DNA from: a virus
DNA: 64,000 nucleotides
Virus record (IMG/VR): IMGVR_UViG_3300036770_003758
Location: 38,211-102,210 of that record
Direction: 5' to 3' (one strand)
Part shown: positions 22,718 through 30,139 of the stretch, piece by piece
Layout: every line of letters starts with the position of its first letter
Position numbering within the stretch: the stretch's first letter is position 1
Position numbers and translations under genes: made by a program
The notes under the pieces: model-generated
Told to the model about the DNA's origin: nothing
Database searches by the model: none
The model's input: the letters and a program-made list of their open reading frames with translations, nothing else

Positions 22718-22863
22718 GGTATGTGTTTTACAATAGCTCCAAAATTACTTGCGTTGTGATTCAAGTTTAAATAATCTACAGCTTCGTGTAAACGTATAGT
22801 CATGTAGTTATTTATGTACGGTGTAGTAACTGCTCTGTACATCATTAAGTCTATAAACTTCAT
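22714..22863 (-). CDS. Array unit 11 (49 aa)
   Basis: Begins MKFIDLMMYRAVTTPYINNY at the ATG that overlaps unit 10's stop. The frame is open further upstream to 22,941, but that extension is antisense in phase to unit 10 and unlikely. Ends FGAIVKHIP. Confidence 0.6.
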   Translation of the reverse strand: MKFIDLMMYRAVTTPYINNYMTIRLHEAVDYLNLNHNASNFGAIVKHIP

Positions 22864-22985
22864 GATATAAGTTTTAATATAAACAAATGTCCACGACTTT
22901 GGTGAGATGCGTTCATTACGTAGTTTTTTGGAAGTGTCCAATCATTTACAGGTGGTACGTATGCAATTATGTGTTTTGTTTCCAC
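22860..22985 (-). CDS. Array unit 10 (41 aa, GTG start)
   Basis: GTG-started after TTAAAAGTAATACC; begins VETKHIIAYVPPVNDWTLPK. Ends LFILKLIS with the usual ATGA overlap. Confidence 0.55.
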   Translation of the reverse strand: METKHIIAYVPPVNDWTLPKNYVMNASHQSRGHLFILKLIS

Positions 22986-23089
22986 GGTATTACTTTTAAT
23001 ATGATTAATGTTTTTATTGATATCATACTTGTTAGCAATCGTACGTTGTGAGAATATTTATCGTTTTTAAAAAGCGGTACTGTTCTCAT
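22967..23089 (-). CDS. Array unit 9 (40 aa)
   Basis: Begins MRTVPLFKNDKYSHNVRLLT; ends IILKVIPWKQNT, the last five residues being read across the GTG start of unit 10. Confidence 0.55.
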   Translation of the reverse strand: MRTVPLFKNDKYSHNVRLLTSMISIKTLIILKVIPWKQNT

Positions 23090-23217
23090 AAAACTAGTTT
23101 TAACGTAAAATAAGCAGAATAAGGTGGTACATTATCTAGCTGTAATATCTCAAGTGCGTGGTCTGTTAAAGTACATACAAACTCGTCTTTAACAAGTGTC
23201 ATTTCAATAAACCTCAT
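23086..23217 (-). CDS. Array unit 8 (43 aa)
   Basis: Begins MRFIEMTLVKDEFVCTLTDH; ends YFTLKLVL. Confidence 0.6.
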   Translation of the reverse strand: MRFIEMTLVKDEFVCTLTDHALEILQLDNVPPYSAYFTLKLVL

Positions 23218-23336
23218 AGCTTATACTTTTGTACAATTATTACTTTCTTCTTAGTAGTTGTGTAGTTTAACGGCCCTTTCCATGTAGTAAAGTGCGTACG
23301 TACAGTATCTATAAATATTAAATCGACATTGTTCAC
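23214..23336 (-). CDS. Array unit 7 (40 aa, GTG start)
   Basis: GTG-started after GCAAAAACATAAGCT; begins VNNVDLIFIDTVRTHFTTWK. It lies within the 3' part of unit 6 in another frame and has the standard position and ending (VIIVQKYKL). Confidence 0.5.
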   Translation of the reverse strand: MNNVDLIFIDTVRTHFTTWKGPLNYTTTKKKVIIVQKYKL

Positions 23337-23472
23337 AGCTTATGTTTTTGCACAAAAAAAAGTAATTACGATCTTTAAAAGTGTGATCTACCACTATAGG
23401 TATTTCCGCAAAGTTGATTGTCAAAAGTGTAAAGCTGTTTTTGAATATTAATACTATATAAACATTGCTCAT
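23251..23472 (-). CDS. Array unit 6 (73 aa)
   Basis: Begins MSNVYIVLIFKNSFTLLTIN. It runs 86 nt past the start of unit 7 without a stop, so the natural product may have ended nearby before a small deletion. It has paired Cys in FFLCKNISCEQCRF. Confidence 0.45.
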   Translation of the reverse strand: MSNVYIVLIFKNSFTLLTINFAEIPIVVDHTFKDRNYFFLCKNISCEQCRFNIYRYCTYALYYMERAVKLHNY

Positions 23473-23582
23473 AGCTTATATTTTAATAAGATATTGTAAT
23501 GAAGCATGTAATTACCTCTACCTGTGAGATATACATCTATACCATTGTCACGTATATCTAACAATAATCTGAGTGTGTTCAT
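23469..23582 (-). CDS. Array unit 5 (37 aa)
   Basis: Begins MNTLRLLLDIRDNGIDVYLT; ends YNILLKYKL. Confidence 0.6.
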   Translation of the reverse strand: MNTLRLLLDIRDNGIDVYLTGRGNYMLHYNILLKYKL

Positions 23583-23704
23583 TTTCTGTATTTTATTACA
23601 GCCCAGAAATGCATCAATAAACCTGTACCTATATGTCGATGTAATATTATATTACCATCTGTAGATTTAAAGTTTGATATCTCAAGTACTCCTAAGTAGT
23701 TCAT
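23579..23704 (-). CDS. Array unit 4 (41 aa)
   Basis: Begins MNYLGVLEISNFKSTDGNII; ends WAVIKYRK. ATGA overlaps on both sides. Confidence 0.6.
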   Translation of the reverse strand: MNYLGVLEISNFKSTDGNIILHRHIGTGLLMHFWAVIKYRK

Positions 23705-23805
23705 GGCACCAGTTTTAATATCGATAAATAACAAAAATCAATTTTTAAAAATCTCTTTGATTTAGGGCACTCATCATGCAGTGAGTACATTATAAATAAG
23801 TACAT
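23701..23805 (-). CDS. Array unit 3 (34 aa)
   Basis: Begins MYLFIMYSLHDECPKSKRFL; ends YLSILKLVP. It starts after TTAAAACACATACC but with six extra bases before the ATG. Confidence 0.55.
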   Translation of the reverse strand: MYLFIMYSLHDECPKSKRFLKIDFCYLSILKLVP

Positions 23806-23905
23806 AGATAGGTATGTGTTTTAATATTGCAAAAGCAGTTAGCTTAGATATAGATAATAATCTACTGTACACTTTAATATCAGCAAACAAAATTGTAGTT
23901 TTCAT
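23774..23905 (-). CDS. Array unit 2 (43 aa)
   Basis: Begins MKTTILFADIKVYSRLLSIS; FAILKHIP sits where other units end, but no stop follows and the frame runs 32 nt into unit 3. Confidence 0.5.
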   Translation of the reverse strand: MKTTILFADIKVYSRLLSISKLTAFAILKHIPIYVLIYNVLTA

Positions 23906-24006
23906 AACATGGTTTTAACTGTTACAGGTATGCTAATTTCATCAGGTAGTAATATATATGAATAAAGTTTATTTTGCTGCGTTATGTACAAAACTTCCAT
24001 TTTCAT
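23902..24006 (-). CDS. Array unit 1 (34 aa)
   Basis: Begins MKMEVLYITQQNKLYSYILL; ends VTVKTML. First unit in transcription order, preceded by TTTAATATACC and by a hairpin at 24,028. Confidence 0.55.
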   Translation of the reverse strand: MKMEVLYITQQNKLYSYILLPDEISIPVTVKTML

Positions 24007-24027
24007 AGGTAGGTATATTAAACACAA

Positions 24028-24050
24028 ATGCCCTTGGTTTACAAGGGCAT
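24028..24050 (-). terminator. Hairpin bounding the tiny-gene array
   Basis: ATGCCCTTG and CAAGGGCAT form a perfect 9-bp stem with a 5-nt loop just past the stop of the 46-residue gene. The T-run after it on the minus strand is interrupted (ATTTGTGTTT), so it may be a weak terminator or an attenuator for the array. Confidence 0.5.
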
Positions 24051-24056
24051 CGTGGA

Positions 24057-24197
24057 TTATGCAATTTCTGCAAGTTCTGGTTCTAAACCTGGGTAGATTT
24101 CTCGTATCTTAATCTCAGCTTCATCTTTACTAGAAGCTTCAATATGTACGACACCAGCACCAATAAAAAAAGTAAAAATTTGCTTTTCTTCTTCCAT
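24057..24197 (-). CDS. Small acidic protein (46 aa)
   Basis: Begins MEEEKQIFTFFIGAGVVHIE, then the helix SSKDEAEIKIREIYPG. A compact beta-beta-alpha layout similar to the next upstream small gene (24,278-24,442), which also has a beta hairpin and then SIEAIKESLP. Both lie between hairpins upstream of the array. Function unknown. Confidence 0.65.
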   Translation of the reverse strand: MEEEKQIFTFFIGAGVVHIEASSKDEAEIKIREIYPGLEPELAEIA

Positions 24198-24221
24198 AAT
24201 GTTTTGTTTATTAAATTAGAC

Positions 24222-24251
24222 AAAAAACCAGGGCTATATTTCAAGCCCTGG
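24222..24251 (-). terminator. Rho-independent terminator
   Basis: CCAGGGCT pairs with AGCCCTGG over an 8-nt loop, followed by TTTTTT on the minus strand. It lies 27 bases after the 54-residue gene's stop. Confidence 0.75.
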
Positions 24252-24277
24252 TACATAGTGAATCAAAGTATAAGGAG

Positions 24278-24442
24278 TCACTTGTTTTTCCAGATACGTT
24301 CTTTAGTCTTTTTTCCAGTAACAGTACACACTGTTTCTAAGTAAAACGCGCCGTGATTAGGTAAGCTTTCTTTAATAGCTTCGATGCTATCAGCTTCTAA
24401 GATGCGTTTACCTTTTTCGGTCACAATGTAATACTTTTTCAT
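24278..24442 (-). CDS. Hypothetical protein (54 aa)
   Basis: ATG at 24,442 gives MKKYYIVTEKGKRILEADSI; a longer open frame to 24,556 runs antisense in phase through the FGE-like gene end and is rejected. Two strands and a helix followed by a basic tail. Similar size and layout to the gene at 24,057. Confidence 0.65.
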   Translation of the reverse strand: MKKYYIVTEKGKRILEADSIEAIKESLPNHGAFYLETVCTVTGKKTKERIWKNK

Positions 24443-24449
24443 GTTTGTG

Positions 24450-25280
24450 TCAATAGAAAAAGACATTAGACATGTACTCTTCTTTTGGAAACTTATCCTT
24501 CCAGATATCCTCGTCCATATAGGGCAAGTTATCTGGAACAGCCATTTTCCACACATTGCCTACAGTATCGTAAATACCGTACTTGTTTGGTTTTTTCTTC
24601 TTTACAGGTTGTGTTTTTCCGCCCATTTCTGCAGTAGTCCATGCAATCTCTTGAATATCTGTTCGAGTGTCCAAGTTCTCAGCATGATCTGCAGCAATGA
24701 TAGTCCATTCGGCTTTTGTAGGAAACAAGAATACAGCGTGACCTTTGATAGCTGGATTATACCAGAACCACCACTGACCATTGTATTCTTTCATGATATA
24801 CGGCATTGGTTTACCGTGCATATCGTTGAGCCAGTTGATGTATGCGATTGCGTTCAAGATCTCAAGATTAATCGCTGGGCGATCATCTCGACCATAGTTT
24901 TGATCATTAGCGAGATCTCGTCCTGTCATGTAACAGAACGCGTCAAACTGGTTGAACGTAACTACGGTATCTGCTGATGCTACAAGTGGAAAACATTCTG
25001 CTGGTAGTGGTACAAAAGTACCTAAGTCGATGTCCTTGTCGCTGATAGTCTTTTGCTCAAATGCACGTTGTGATGTAGCTACAGCAACTACAAACGGTTC
25101 TACAGGTTTTCTGTTGACCACATTGATAGTTGCAATAGCATTGCGGTGTACTTCTTCAAGCTCTGGTGTATTGAAATGTGCACGCATTTTAGGTAATGCT
25201 TGTGCATACCATTTACCAAAGTCTTTAGGTGAAAAAGAAGATTTCTGTTGAACTTGCTTCTTAAACTCTTCTACAGTCAT
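24450..25280 (-). CDS. FGE/SUMF1-like domain protein, divergent
   Basis: 276 residues. The C-terminal two thirds carry SUMF1 landmarks: VTFNQFDAFCYMTG, RPAINLEILNAIAYINWLN, FLFPTKAEWTIIAA, EIAWTTAEMGGKTQPV, KKPNKYGIYDTVGNVWKM. The FGE fold is related to C-type lectins and is used for catalysis or ligand binding. The usual RGGS...CR...R...GFR end is missing, so a binding role is more likely than sulfatase maturation. Its DNA is less AT-rich than its surroundings. Confidence 0.7.
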   Translation of the reverse strand: MTVEEFKKQVQQKSSFSPKDFGKWYAQALPKMRAHFNTPELEEVHRNAIATINVVNRKPVEPFVVAVATSQRAFEQKTISDKDIDLGTFVPLPAECFPLVASADTVVTFNQFDAFCYMTGRDLANDQNYGRDDRPAINLEILNAIAYINWLNDMHGKPMPYIMKEYNGQWWFWYNPAIKGHAVFLFPTKAEWTIIAADHAENLDTRTDIQEIAWTTAEMGGKTQPVKKKKPNKYGIYDTVGNVWKMAVPDNLPYMDEDIWKDKFPKEEYMSNVFFY

Positions 25281-25296
25281 GATTGTGATTTTAGTT

Positions 25297-25327
25297 AAAA
25301 AGAGAAGGGAGTATTAACTCCCCTCTC
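25297..25327 (-). terminator. Rho-independent terminator
   Basis: GAGAAGGGAGT pairs with ACTCCCCTCTC (one mismatch) around a 4-nt loop, followed by TTTTT on the minus strand, just after gene 25,352-25,660. Confidence 0.75.
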
Positions 25328-25351
25328 CAAAGACGTAATGAAATAAGACTC

Positions 25352-25660
25352 TTAGTCCCAGGCATCGCTGATCGAATCCTCTCCTTCGCCAAGTGGGTTG
25401 TACTCAATCTGGATAGAAGAAATGTGAAGATCCGGCTCCAGTTCTACAGTTGGATGCACTGGATGCTTGAGAAAAGCTTTTTTACCTTCTGGTACCACAA
25501 AGGCAACAATGTTACCCCTATCCGAAGGAATAGGAGTAGGCATTGTAAACCCTACAGGTGCCTTGAAATTTGGTTTGAAATCATCGCGTACTACAATGTA
25601 GTCGCCTTCAAGGACGTGCTTTTCAGCACTCCCTGGCGTAACGGTTACGATCTCGTTCAT
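25352..25660 (-). CDS. Hypothetical protein (102 aa)
   Basis: ATG at 25,660 gives MNEIVTVTPGSAEKHVLEGD; an in-frame ATG nine codons upstream overlaps the preceding gene. Pro/Gly-rich beta protein with an acidic C-terminus (GEGEDSISDAWD). Higher GC than its surroundings suggests good expression. Function unknown. Confidence 0.6.
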   Translation of the reverse strand: MNEIVTVTPGSAEKHVLEGDYIVVRDDFKPNFKAPVGFTMPTPIPSDRGNIVAFVVPEGKKAFLKHPVHPTVELEPDLHISSIQIEYNPLGEGEDSISDAWD

Positions 25661-25670
25661 GATAACGAAT

Positions 25671-26378
25671 TTAAGATTGTTCAACAATAAGTTTAAAGAA
25701 ATCCTCTTTGTTCATGTGGTACGGTGAATCTAACCACGGTTTACCTACATATTCTGGTTTAATCGTAGTGATAATAACTTCACCTTGACGGCGTATACAC
25801 TTAATGTGCTCAAGTGGTATCCTAGTTCTAAAAGCCCATGCTACTGCTGCTGCAGCATCATAGCTGCCTTTTTTGCAGAATTTTTCAGTGTGCGGCACCA
25901 TCAAGAAATACGGTGTACCAAAGTGTACGTCGAATACTTGTACAGCATACACGTGTGTTACCTTTTTACCGTTGATTGCAGGTTCACGCATCTCAGGGAA
26001 TACCTCTTTAATAGGCCTCCTTCTGAGAATGTAGTGGTTCGTAATCGTAGAGTCTTTCTGCTTAGTTTCTACAGTACGCTCATCTACAATTTCTGCATCA
26101 GCAAAGATAGTAGAAAACGGTAAAAACCTGAACAGTGCTTGGCGTTTAGCAGAAGCTTGTTCTGCCCGTAAATTAGGGAACAGTGACTTAAAATCAGAGA
26201 GTTCAGAAAACGTAATTGGTGTTACATCTTTCCAGATTTCTCTGATAAAATCATTGTTAAGTACAGGAAGATCTATGAACATGTCATCAAGATCTTCCTT
26301 GTACTTAGCCTTTAGTACCCTCAGTGCAAAGTCGAAAGGGAACAAAAAGTTCCCAATCTGAAGTACTTTCATCTTCAT
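25671..26378 (-). CDS. Hypothetical protein (235 aa)
   Basis: Begins MKMKVLQIGNFLFPFDFALR. Mixed alpha/beta, with HYILRRRPIKEVFPEMREPA in the middle and a helical C-terminus. No motif recognised. The 4-nt overlap with the upstream gene suggests coupling. Confidence 0.6.
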   Translation of the reverse strand: MKMKVLQIGNFLFPFDFALRVLKAKYKEDLDDMFIDLPVLNNDFIREIWKDVTPITFSELSDFKSLFPNLRAEQASAKRQALFRFLPFSTIFADAEIVDERTVETKQKDSTITNHYILRRRPIKEVFPEMREPAINGKKVTHVYAVQVFDVHFGTPYFLMVPHTEKFCKKGSYDAAAAVAWAFRTRIPLEHIKCIRRQGEVIITTIKPEYVGKPWLDSPYHMNKEDFFKLIVEQS

Positions 26379-26686
26379 AGTTTCATCTTCTTTTTGGTGG
26401 CAGCGTAATTCAATTTCACCAGCTTGCGTTTAGCAGCTAGTAACATGTGCGTGCGTGCTCTTTCTTCTTTGGAATCCTTCCAGAGCCTCACATAGTGCTC
26501 GTAAAGCTCCTCATTGCACACGGTAAGGTAGAACACCGCTTCTGCATCAGACAAGCTCCTGGAGACCGTGTGAGCCTCCAGGATACCTTCTGGTGTTACA
26601 TACTCTGTAACTTCATTTACATGAGGTAAGATATGCTTCCAGTATTTGACAATGTTCATAATAGTAGATTCATTTCGGAGTGTCAT
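26375..26686 (-). CDS. Hypothetical helical protein (103 aa)
   Basis: Predicted helices with a basic end (AAKRKLVKLNYAATKKKMKL). An internal ATG (MNIVKYWKHILPHVNE) nine codons in is an alternative start. Coupled to the 235-residue gene. Confidence 0.55.
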   Translation of the reverse strand: MTLRNESTIMNIVKYWKHILPHVNEVTEYVTPEGILEAHTVSRSLSDAEAVFYLTVCNEELYEHYVRLWKDSKEERARTHMLLAAKRKLVKLNYAATKKKMKL

Positions 26687-26711
26687 GATCTGTAGTTTTT
26701 CAGATTAGTAA

Positions 26712-26885
26712 TTACTTTTTTTCGTTTTTCCAAATCATCTTTCCGTTACCTTCACGGATTGTAGTGGTCTTGCCATCTGCAGTTTTCACTTCAGAGTCAA
26801 AGCCTTTTCCTTTACCAGTAGTAACTGCAGTAACACGCTTACCAGTTTCAGGGTGCTTGACGTTTACACGAATTTTCTGTTTCAT
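26712..26885 (-). CDS. Small basic protein (57 aa)
   Basis: Begins MKQKIRVNVKHPETGKRVTA; repeated Gly/Lys/Thr turns (TTGKGKGFDSEVKTADGKTT) suggest a small beta-barrel or nucleic-acid binder. Start preceded by TAAATTTTATATC. Too short for the longer-ORF list but clearly open and well formed. Confidence 0.65.
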   Translation of the reverse strand: MKQKIRVNVKHPETGKRVTAVTTGKGKGFDSEVKTADGKTTTIREGNGKMIWKNEKK

Positions 26886-26916
26886 GATATAAAATTTAAT
26901 TGTTAGAAAATATTAG

Positions 26917-27021
26917 TTAATTATCGCTGTTGTCATTCCAGTTAATAACAGTTGAGTATATTATTGGAAAAACAACTACTACTAGCAAAATAATAGTTGC
27001 TACAATTTCATATACATTCAT
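26917..27021 (-). CDS. Single-pass membrane miniprotein (34 aa)
   Basis: Begins MNVYEIVATIILLVVVVFPI: one transmembrane helix with a polar C-terminal tail. No family recognised. Confidence 0.55.
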   Translation of the reverse strand: MNVYEIVATIILLVVVVFPIIYSTVINWNDNSDN

Positions 27022-27032
27022 AAATACTAAGT

Positions 27033-27260
27033 TTAGTTGTTAGAAAATATCAGTTCTTTAGCGAATACTTCTTCGGTGTGCCCTTTGTAATCACGGATAC
27101 GCATAATCGTATCCGGTTCTAGTTGTGCAATACCTTCTTCTACAGGTTCTGCGATCCACACTTTTAGTTTGTAGTAGTGTGCACGGTATTTACCTGCAGT
27201 GTTTGGTTTAGCATCTTTGTAAGATACTTCACCGTTGTAAAGTGCGCGTGGTGCTTTCAT
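27033..27260 (-). CDS. Hypothetical small beta-barrel protein (75 aa)
   Basis: Begins MKAPRALYNGEVSYKDAKPN; regular strand-turn pattern with EPDTIMRIRDYKGHTEEVFA near the end, like a small SH3-type barrel. Stop lies just before the membrane miniprotein. Confidence 0.6.
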   Translation of the reverse strand: MKAPRALYNGEVSYKDAKPNTAGKYRAHYYKLKVWIAEPVEEGIAQLEPDTIMRIRDYKGHTEEVFAKELIFSNN

Positions 27261-27261
27261 G

Positions 27262-28095
27262 TTAACTCATGTTTATTTTGATAGAAATGTTGTCACGATC
27301 AGTACCTTTTATTTCTAAATACCAGCCTCCTATGTTTTTAGGTATAGCTAATTTTTCTATAGCCCATCCATTGCTCACAGTATATTCTTCTTTATATGTA
27401 CCTGATTTAATAAAATACTGTGGTTTTGTCAGCAATGTTCCAGTTTTTGTTACGTCATATCTAATAATTTCAGCTAAGTGTCTATCGTGTGTATGACCAC
27501 TAACAACAAAGTCAGCGTCTGTTACAGCACCGTATCTACTGTTAGCTTGAAACCCTTTCATTACTACACCTCCCCAAAGACCGTGATGATAATAAAGCAT
27601 GTATGTTTTTACATTAGCTCCATTACGGTGTAGTACAAACTTAATAAAACCGTGGTAACCTCCAGCATATACTTTATGTTCTGGAGTTTTATATAGATTT
27701 GAGACATCTACAAATCTTTTGATAACATCAGTTTCTAATCTGTTTAATATAGAATTTTCATGATTACCTTTAGAAACTAACGCTATAGGATAGTCCATTA
27801 ATTTAGCTACTGTATCTTCTATTACAGCATCTATGTAATTAGGAGTATTGTGTTCTGGTCTAATATCTTTTTTACTAGACCTAGGATCGTATTTCCCTTG
27901 CATCATGCAAAAGAAGTCACCAAACACAAATATCCTACCGTTGCGCTCTGCTACATAGTCTAAATGCTTATGTAGTTTATCACGTTGACATTTAGGGTTG
28001 TCATAGTGAAAATCACTGCCTAAAAAGAACAGTGCATCTTCTCCGTATGGTATGCGTACTTCTAAAAGCACGTCACTAATCTGTTTAATTTCCAT
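27262..28095 (-). CDS. Calcineurin-like metallophosphoesterase
   Basis: 277 residues from ATG at 28,095. Motifs in order: GSDFHYD (DxH), FGDFF (GD), GNHEN, a His in YYHHGLW, and SGHTHDRH (GHxH). These are all five metallophosphoesterase motifs for a two-metal centre. Substrate unknown: nucleotide, RNA or phosphoprotein. It is the only obvious hydrolase in this accessory stretch. Confidence 0.85.
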   Translation of the reverse strand: MEIKQISDVLLEVRIPYGEDALFFLGSDFHYDNPKCQRDKLHKHLDYVAERNGRIFVFGDFFCMMQGKYDPRSSKKDIRPEHNTPNYIDAVIEDTVAKLMDYPIALVSKGNHENSILNRLETDVIKRFVDVSNLYKTPEHKVYAGGYHGFIKFVLHRNGANVKTYMLYYHHGLWGGVVMKGFQANSRYGAVTDADFVVSGHTHDRHLAEIIRYDVTKTGTLLTKPQYFIKSGTYKEEYTVSNGWAIEKLAIPKNIGGWYLEIKGTDRDNISIKINMS

Positions 28096-28135
28096 GTTTT
28101 TTAATTTTTTTTTCAAAATTAAACAGATTTCTGAT

Positions 28136-28167
28136 AAAAGTGAGAGGATCTTTTACGACCCTCTCAC
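28136..28167 (-). terminator. Rho-independent terminator
   Basis: GTGAGAGG pairs with CCTCTCAC around a short loop, followed by TTTT on the minus strand, 23 bases past the stop of gene 28,191-29,222. Confidence 0.7.
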
Positions 28168-28190
28168 AAAACTACAGTCAAAACTAATTC

Positions 28191-29222
28191 TTACAGATAT
28201 TCGTATTCAGGATGATAGATACGTGCAATGTGTTCTATATCCTCTAGTGTAATATTGTTGTCAATAAACCATTGCACACGTTCAACAGAGTCGTACGCAA
28301 ATATTTCATCACACCAGATTCTTTTTTTCTTATCGGTGTGTTGGTAATACGATAACAACGAAGGCATTGTAACTTGTATATTACAGCACATGCTTTCGAT
28401 TTCAAACGAATCTATAGCTGCGCTGTAAAGTACAGCTCTTTCTGTATCAGTAAGCTTAAGATTGCTTACAGTGTGTATAAACTTCTTGACATTTTTAGCT
28501 TCTTTTTTTATTTCAGATACAGATTCTTCTGAAACACCATAGATTTGTGCAATAGAGTTTGCTGTACTATACAGCAATCTATGCGTAGGATCATTTTGCA
28601 CAATCATACGATCCGTGAAATCGTCTTGAATTTTCAAGATATCGTATTTCTCGTCTTTTTCCACTTTACCGTTAAAATCTATTGGCGCAAGCGCTATGCC
28701 GTCATTAGAAGCAGTTTTAGCTAGGATTTCTAACATCTTAGCTAAGTTTCCTTCTTCACTTTGCATAACTTCTATTTTCATCCTATGCTTAAATAAAAGT
28801 AAGATGTATATCTCACTTTTACTGTAGGTTTCTTCGATAAATTTAACTGCGTATGAACGTCTACGGATTAACCCGTAACACAGCACAATCCAAGTATGCC
28901 ATGCAGCAAACTTATTTATGCGTATGTCTTCTGATAATAAATCTAAGTTTTCTACAATACTTTCTACATCGTAATGTTTTTTTACACGATTGATTGCGAA
29001 TTGTTTAATACGCGTGTGTGGTCGTGCAAAACACATTATCGCTGTTTTATCGTCGTTAAACATGCCGACAACGTCATTACTCAACATAAGTGCAAGTTCT
29101 CTTTCGTTGAATAAAGGAAAGTACTGAAGCATGTTTTTACCTTCAATTCTCTCTTTGAAGTTTTGTTCGTCAATACCACAAGCATCAAAAATACCTCTAG
29201 CTTCGTGATTATATGGTTCCAT
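28191..29222 (-). CDS. Hypothetical helical protein (343 aa)
   Basis: Starts MEPYNHEARGIFDACGIDEQ. Almost entirely helical, with several Cys but no zinc pattern. Bracketed by two terminators, so it is a single-gene transcript, which suggests independent expression. No family recognised. Confidence 0.65.
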   Translation of the reverse strand: MEPYNHEARGIFDACGIDEQNFKERIEGKNMLQYFPLFNERELALMLSNDVVGMFNDDKTAIMCFARPHTRIKQFAINRVKKHYDVESIVENLDLLSEDIRINKFAAWHTWIVLCYGLIRRRSYAVKFIEETYSKSEIYILLLFKHRMKIEVMQSEEGNLAKMLEILAKTASNDGIALAPIDFNGKVEKDEKYDILKIQDDFTDRMIVQNDPTHRLLYSTANSIAQIYGVSEESVSEIKKEAKNVKKFIHTVSNLKLTDTERAVLYSAAIDSFEIESMCCNIQVTMPSLLSYYQHTDKKKRIWCDEIFAYDSVERVQWFIDNNITLEDIEHIARIYHPEYEYL

Positions 29223-29245
29223 AATTATTTTATTCTAAGGTTAAG

Positions 29246-29274
29246 AAAAAGGGTAGCTATATTTCAAGCTACCC
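29246..29274 (-). terminator. Rho-independent terminator
   Basis: GGGTAGCT pairs with AGCTACCC, then TTTTT on the minus strand, 28 bases after the stop of gene 29,303-30,103. The loop ATATTTCA is the same as in the terminator at 24,222. Confidence 0.8.
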
Positions 29275-29302
29275 CTAAATACACTCAATTGTGAGAGACT
29301 TG

Positions 29303-30103
29303 TTACTTGATTCCTGTAAGCAGCGTAATCTCTGCTTCTTCAAGCTTTGCCGCATTCACAGAGTTGGTCAATACACTTGGCACAGTGTATGGATCTTCCA
29401 TGAGTGAAGTCAAAACTTCAAGTGAAGCGTCATTGCTGGCCATTTGCACAACTTGAGAAGGCAGTAAAATGTGAGCTTTGTCACCATTCTTCACTTTCTC
29501 AACGTACTGCTGGATGCTTTGGTTCTCGAGGCCATGAAGCTCAGATACGAGACGAATCTCAGTGTGCCTGTAATAAGGTGCACTGTTACCTTCCGGTGTC
29601 AGTACTTTTACAGGTTGCCTGCTTACAGGATTCAGAACAGGAGCCATGTTTACCCTGTACGGGTTTGGTGTGAAGCTCTCGATGACTACAATAGTAGTCT
29701 CGTCATTTTCTACGCCAAAGAACTCATCTGCAGAAAGAGCCTTGTCTACAACAGTGTAATCACCTTCGATGTTAGAATCTACAGAAGAGCCGTTGAGATT
29801 TTGGCTAACAAAGAAGATGTTTTTCCCGTCCCAGTTTGGGAACTTCTCGCGAATCACCTTCTCGTTTAAGGTAATGATTGCGGTGTTGGTAACCCAGGCA
29901 TTGATACCTAGAGCTACGCGGAGTAAAGAGTTTTGCGACGGTGCAGATGCTTTTGCGGGTGATTGCTGCACAATGGTGGCCCTGTAACCAGCTTTTCCTC
30001 CACGAGCGCGGTTGTCTTGGTAAAAAATAGCCCTGATATAGGGCTTAGTAGCTTTCCCAGTCTCAAGTAATTGATCGAGCTGAGTCTTTGCGGTTTGTGA
30101 CAT
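29303..30103 (-). CDS. Hypothetical abundant-type protein (266 aa)
   Basis: Begins MSQTAKTQLDQLLETGKATK after a TTTAAAACC box. Lower AT content and balanced codon use compared with neighbours suggest strong expression. Mostly beta in the middle (VIREKFPNWDGKNIFFVSQN), helical at the end. Could be a nucleic-acid-binding or virion protein; nothing specific recognised. Confidence 0.6.
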   Translation of the reverse strand: MSQTAKTQLDQLLETGKATKPYIRAIFYQDNRARGGKAGYRATIVQQSPAKASAPSQNSLLRVALGINAWVTNTAIITLNEKVIREKFPNWDGKNIFFVSQNLNGSSVDSNIEGDYTVVDKALSADEFFGVENDETTIVVIESFTPNPYRVNMAPVLNPVSRQPVKVLTPEGNSAPYYRHTEIRLVSELHGLENQSIQQYVEKVKNGDKAHILLPSQVVQMASNDASLEVLTSLMEDPYTVPSVLTNSVNAAKLEEAEITLLTGIK

Positions 30104-30139
30104 GGTTTTAAATTAAACAGTGATTGAATAAATAAGAAA

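Larger units (their letters stand above)
17629..24006 (-). repeat. Tandem array of about 55 tiny genes
   Basis: About 6.4 kb with no ORF over 75 codons, filled on the minus strand by consecutive ORFs of 26-73 codons, mean unit near 114 bp. Most stops overlap the next start as ATGA. Before most starts is a box close to TTAAAACATATACC. Several members are visibly paralogous. The individual ORFs are listed below as units 1-56 in transcription order. The array is bounded by a hairpin at 24,028-24,050 and the AAA+ gene. Confidence 0.8.

Noticed and set aside
23251-23472. Single 73-codon gene instead of two units
   Set aside because: Kept as unit 6, but not as sole explanation: the downstream part is better explained by the GTG-started unit 7 in the usual position.
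17629-24006. CRISPR array or satellite repeat as explanation for the periodic motif
   Set aside because: The recurring box is only ~14-17 bases, imperfect, and unit length varies from 80 to 190 bp; the spacers are open reading frames with protein-level similarity.
24441-24977. 178-codon plus-strand ORF
   Set aside because: Antisense to the FGE-like gene, whose conserved motifs are on the minus strand.
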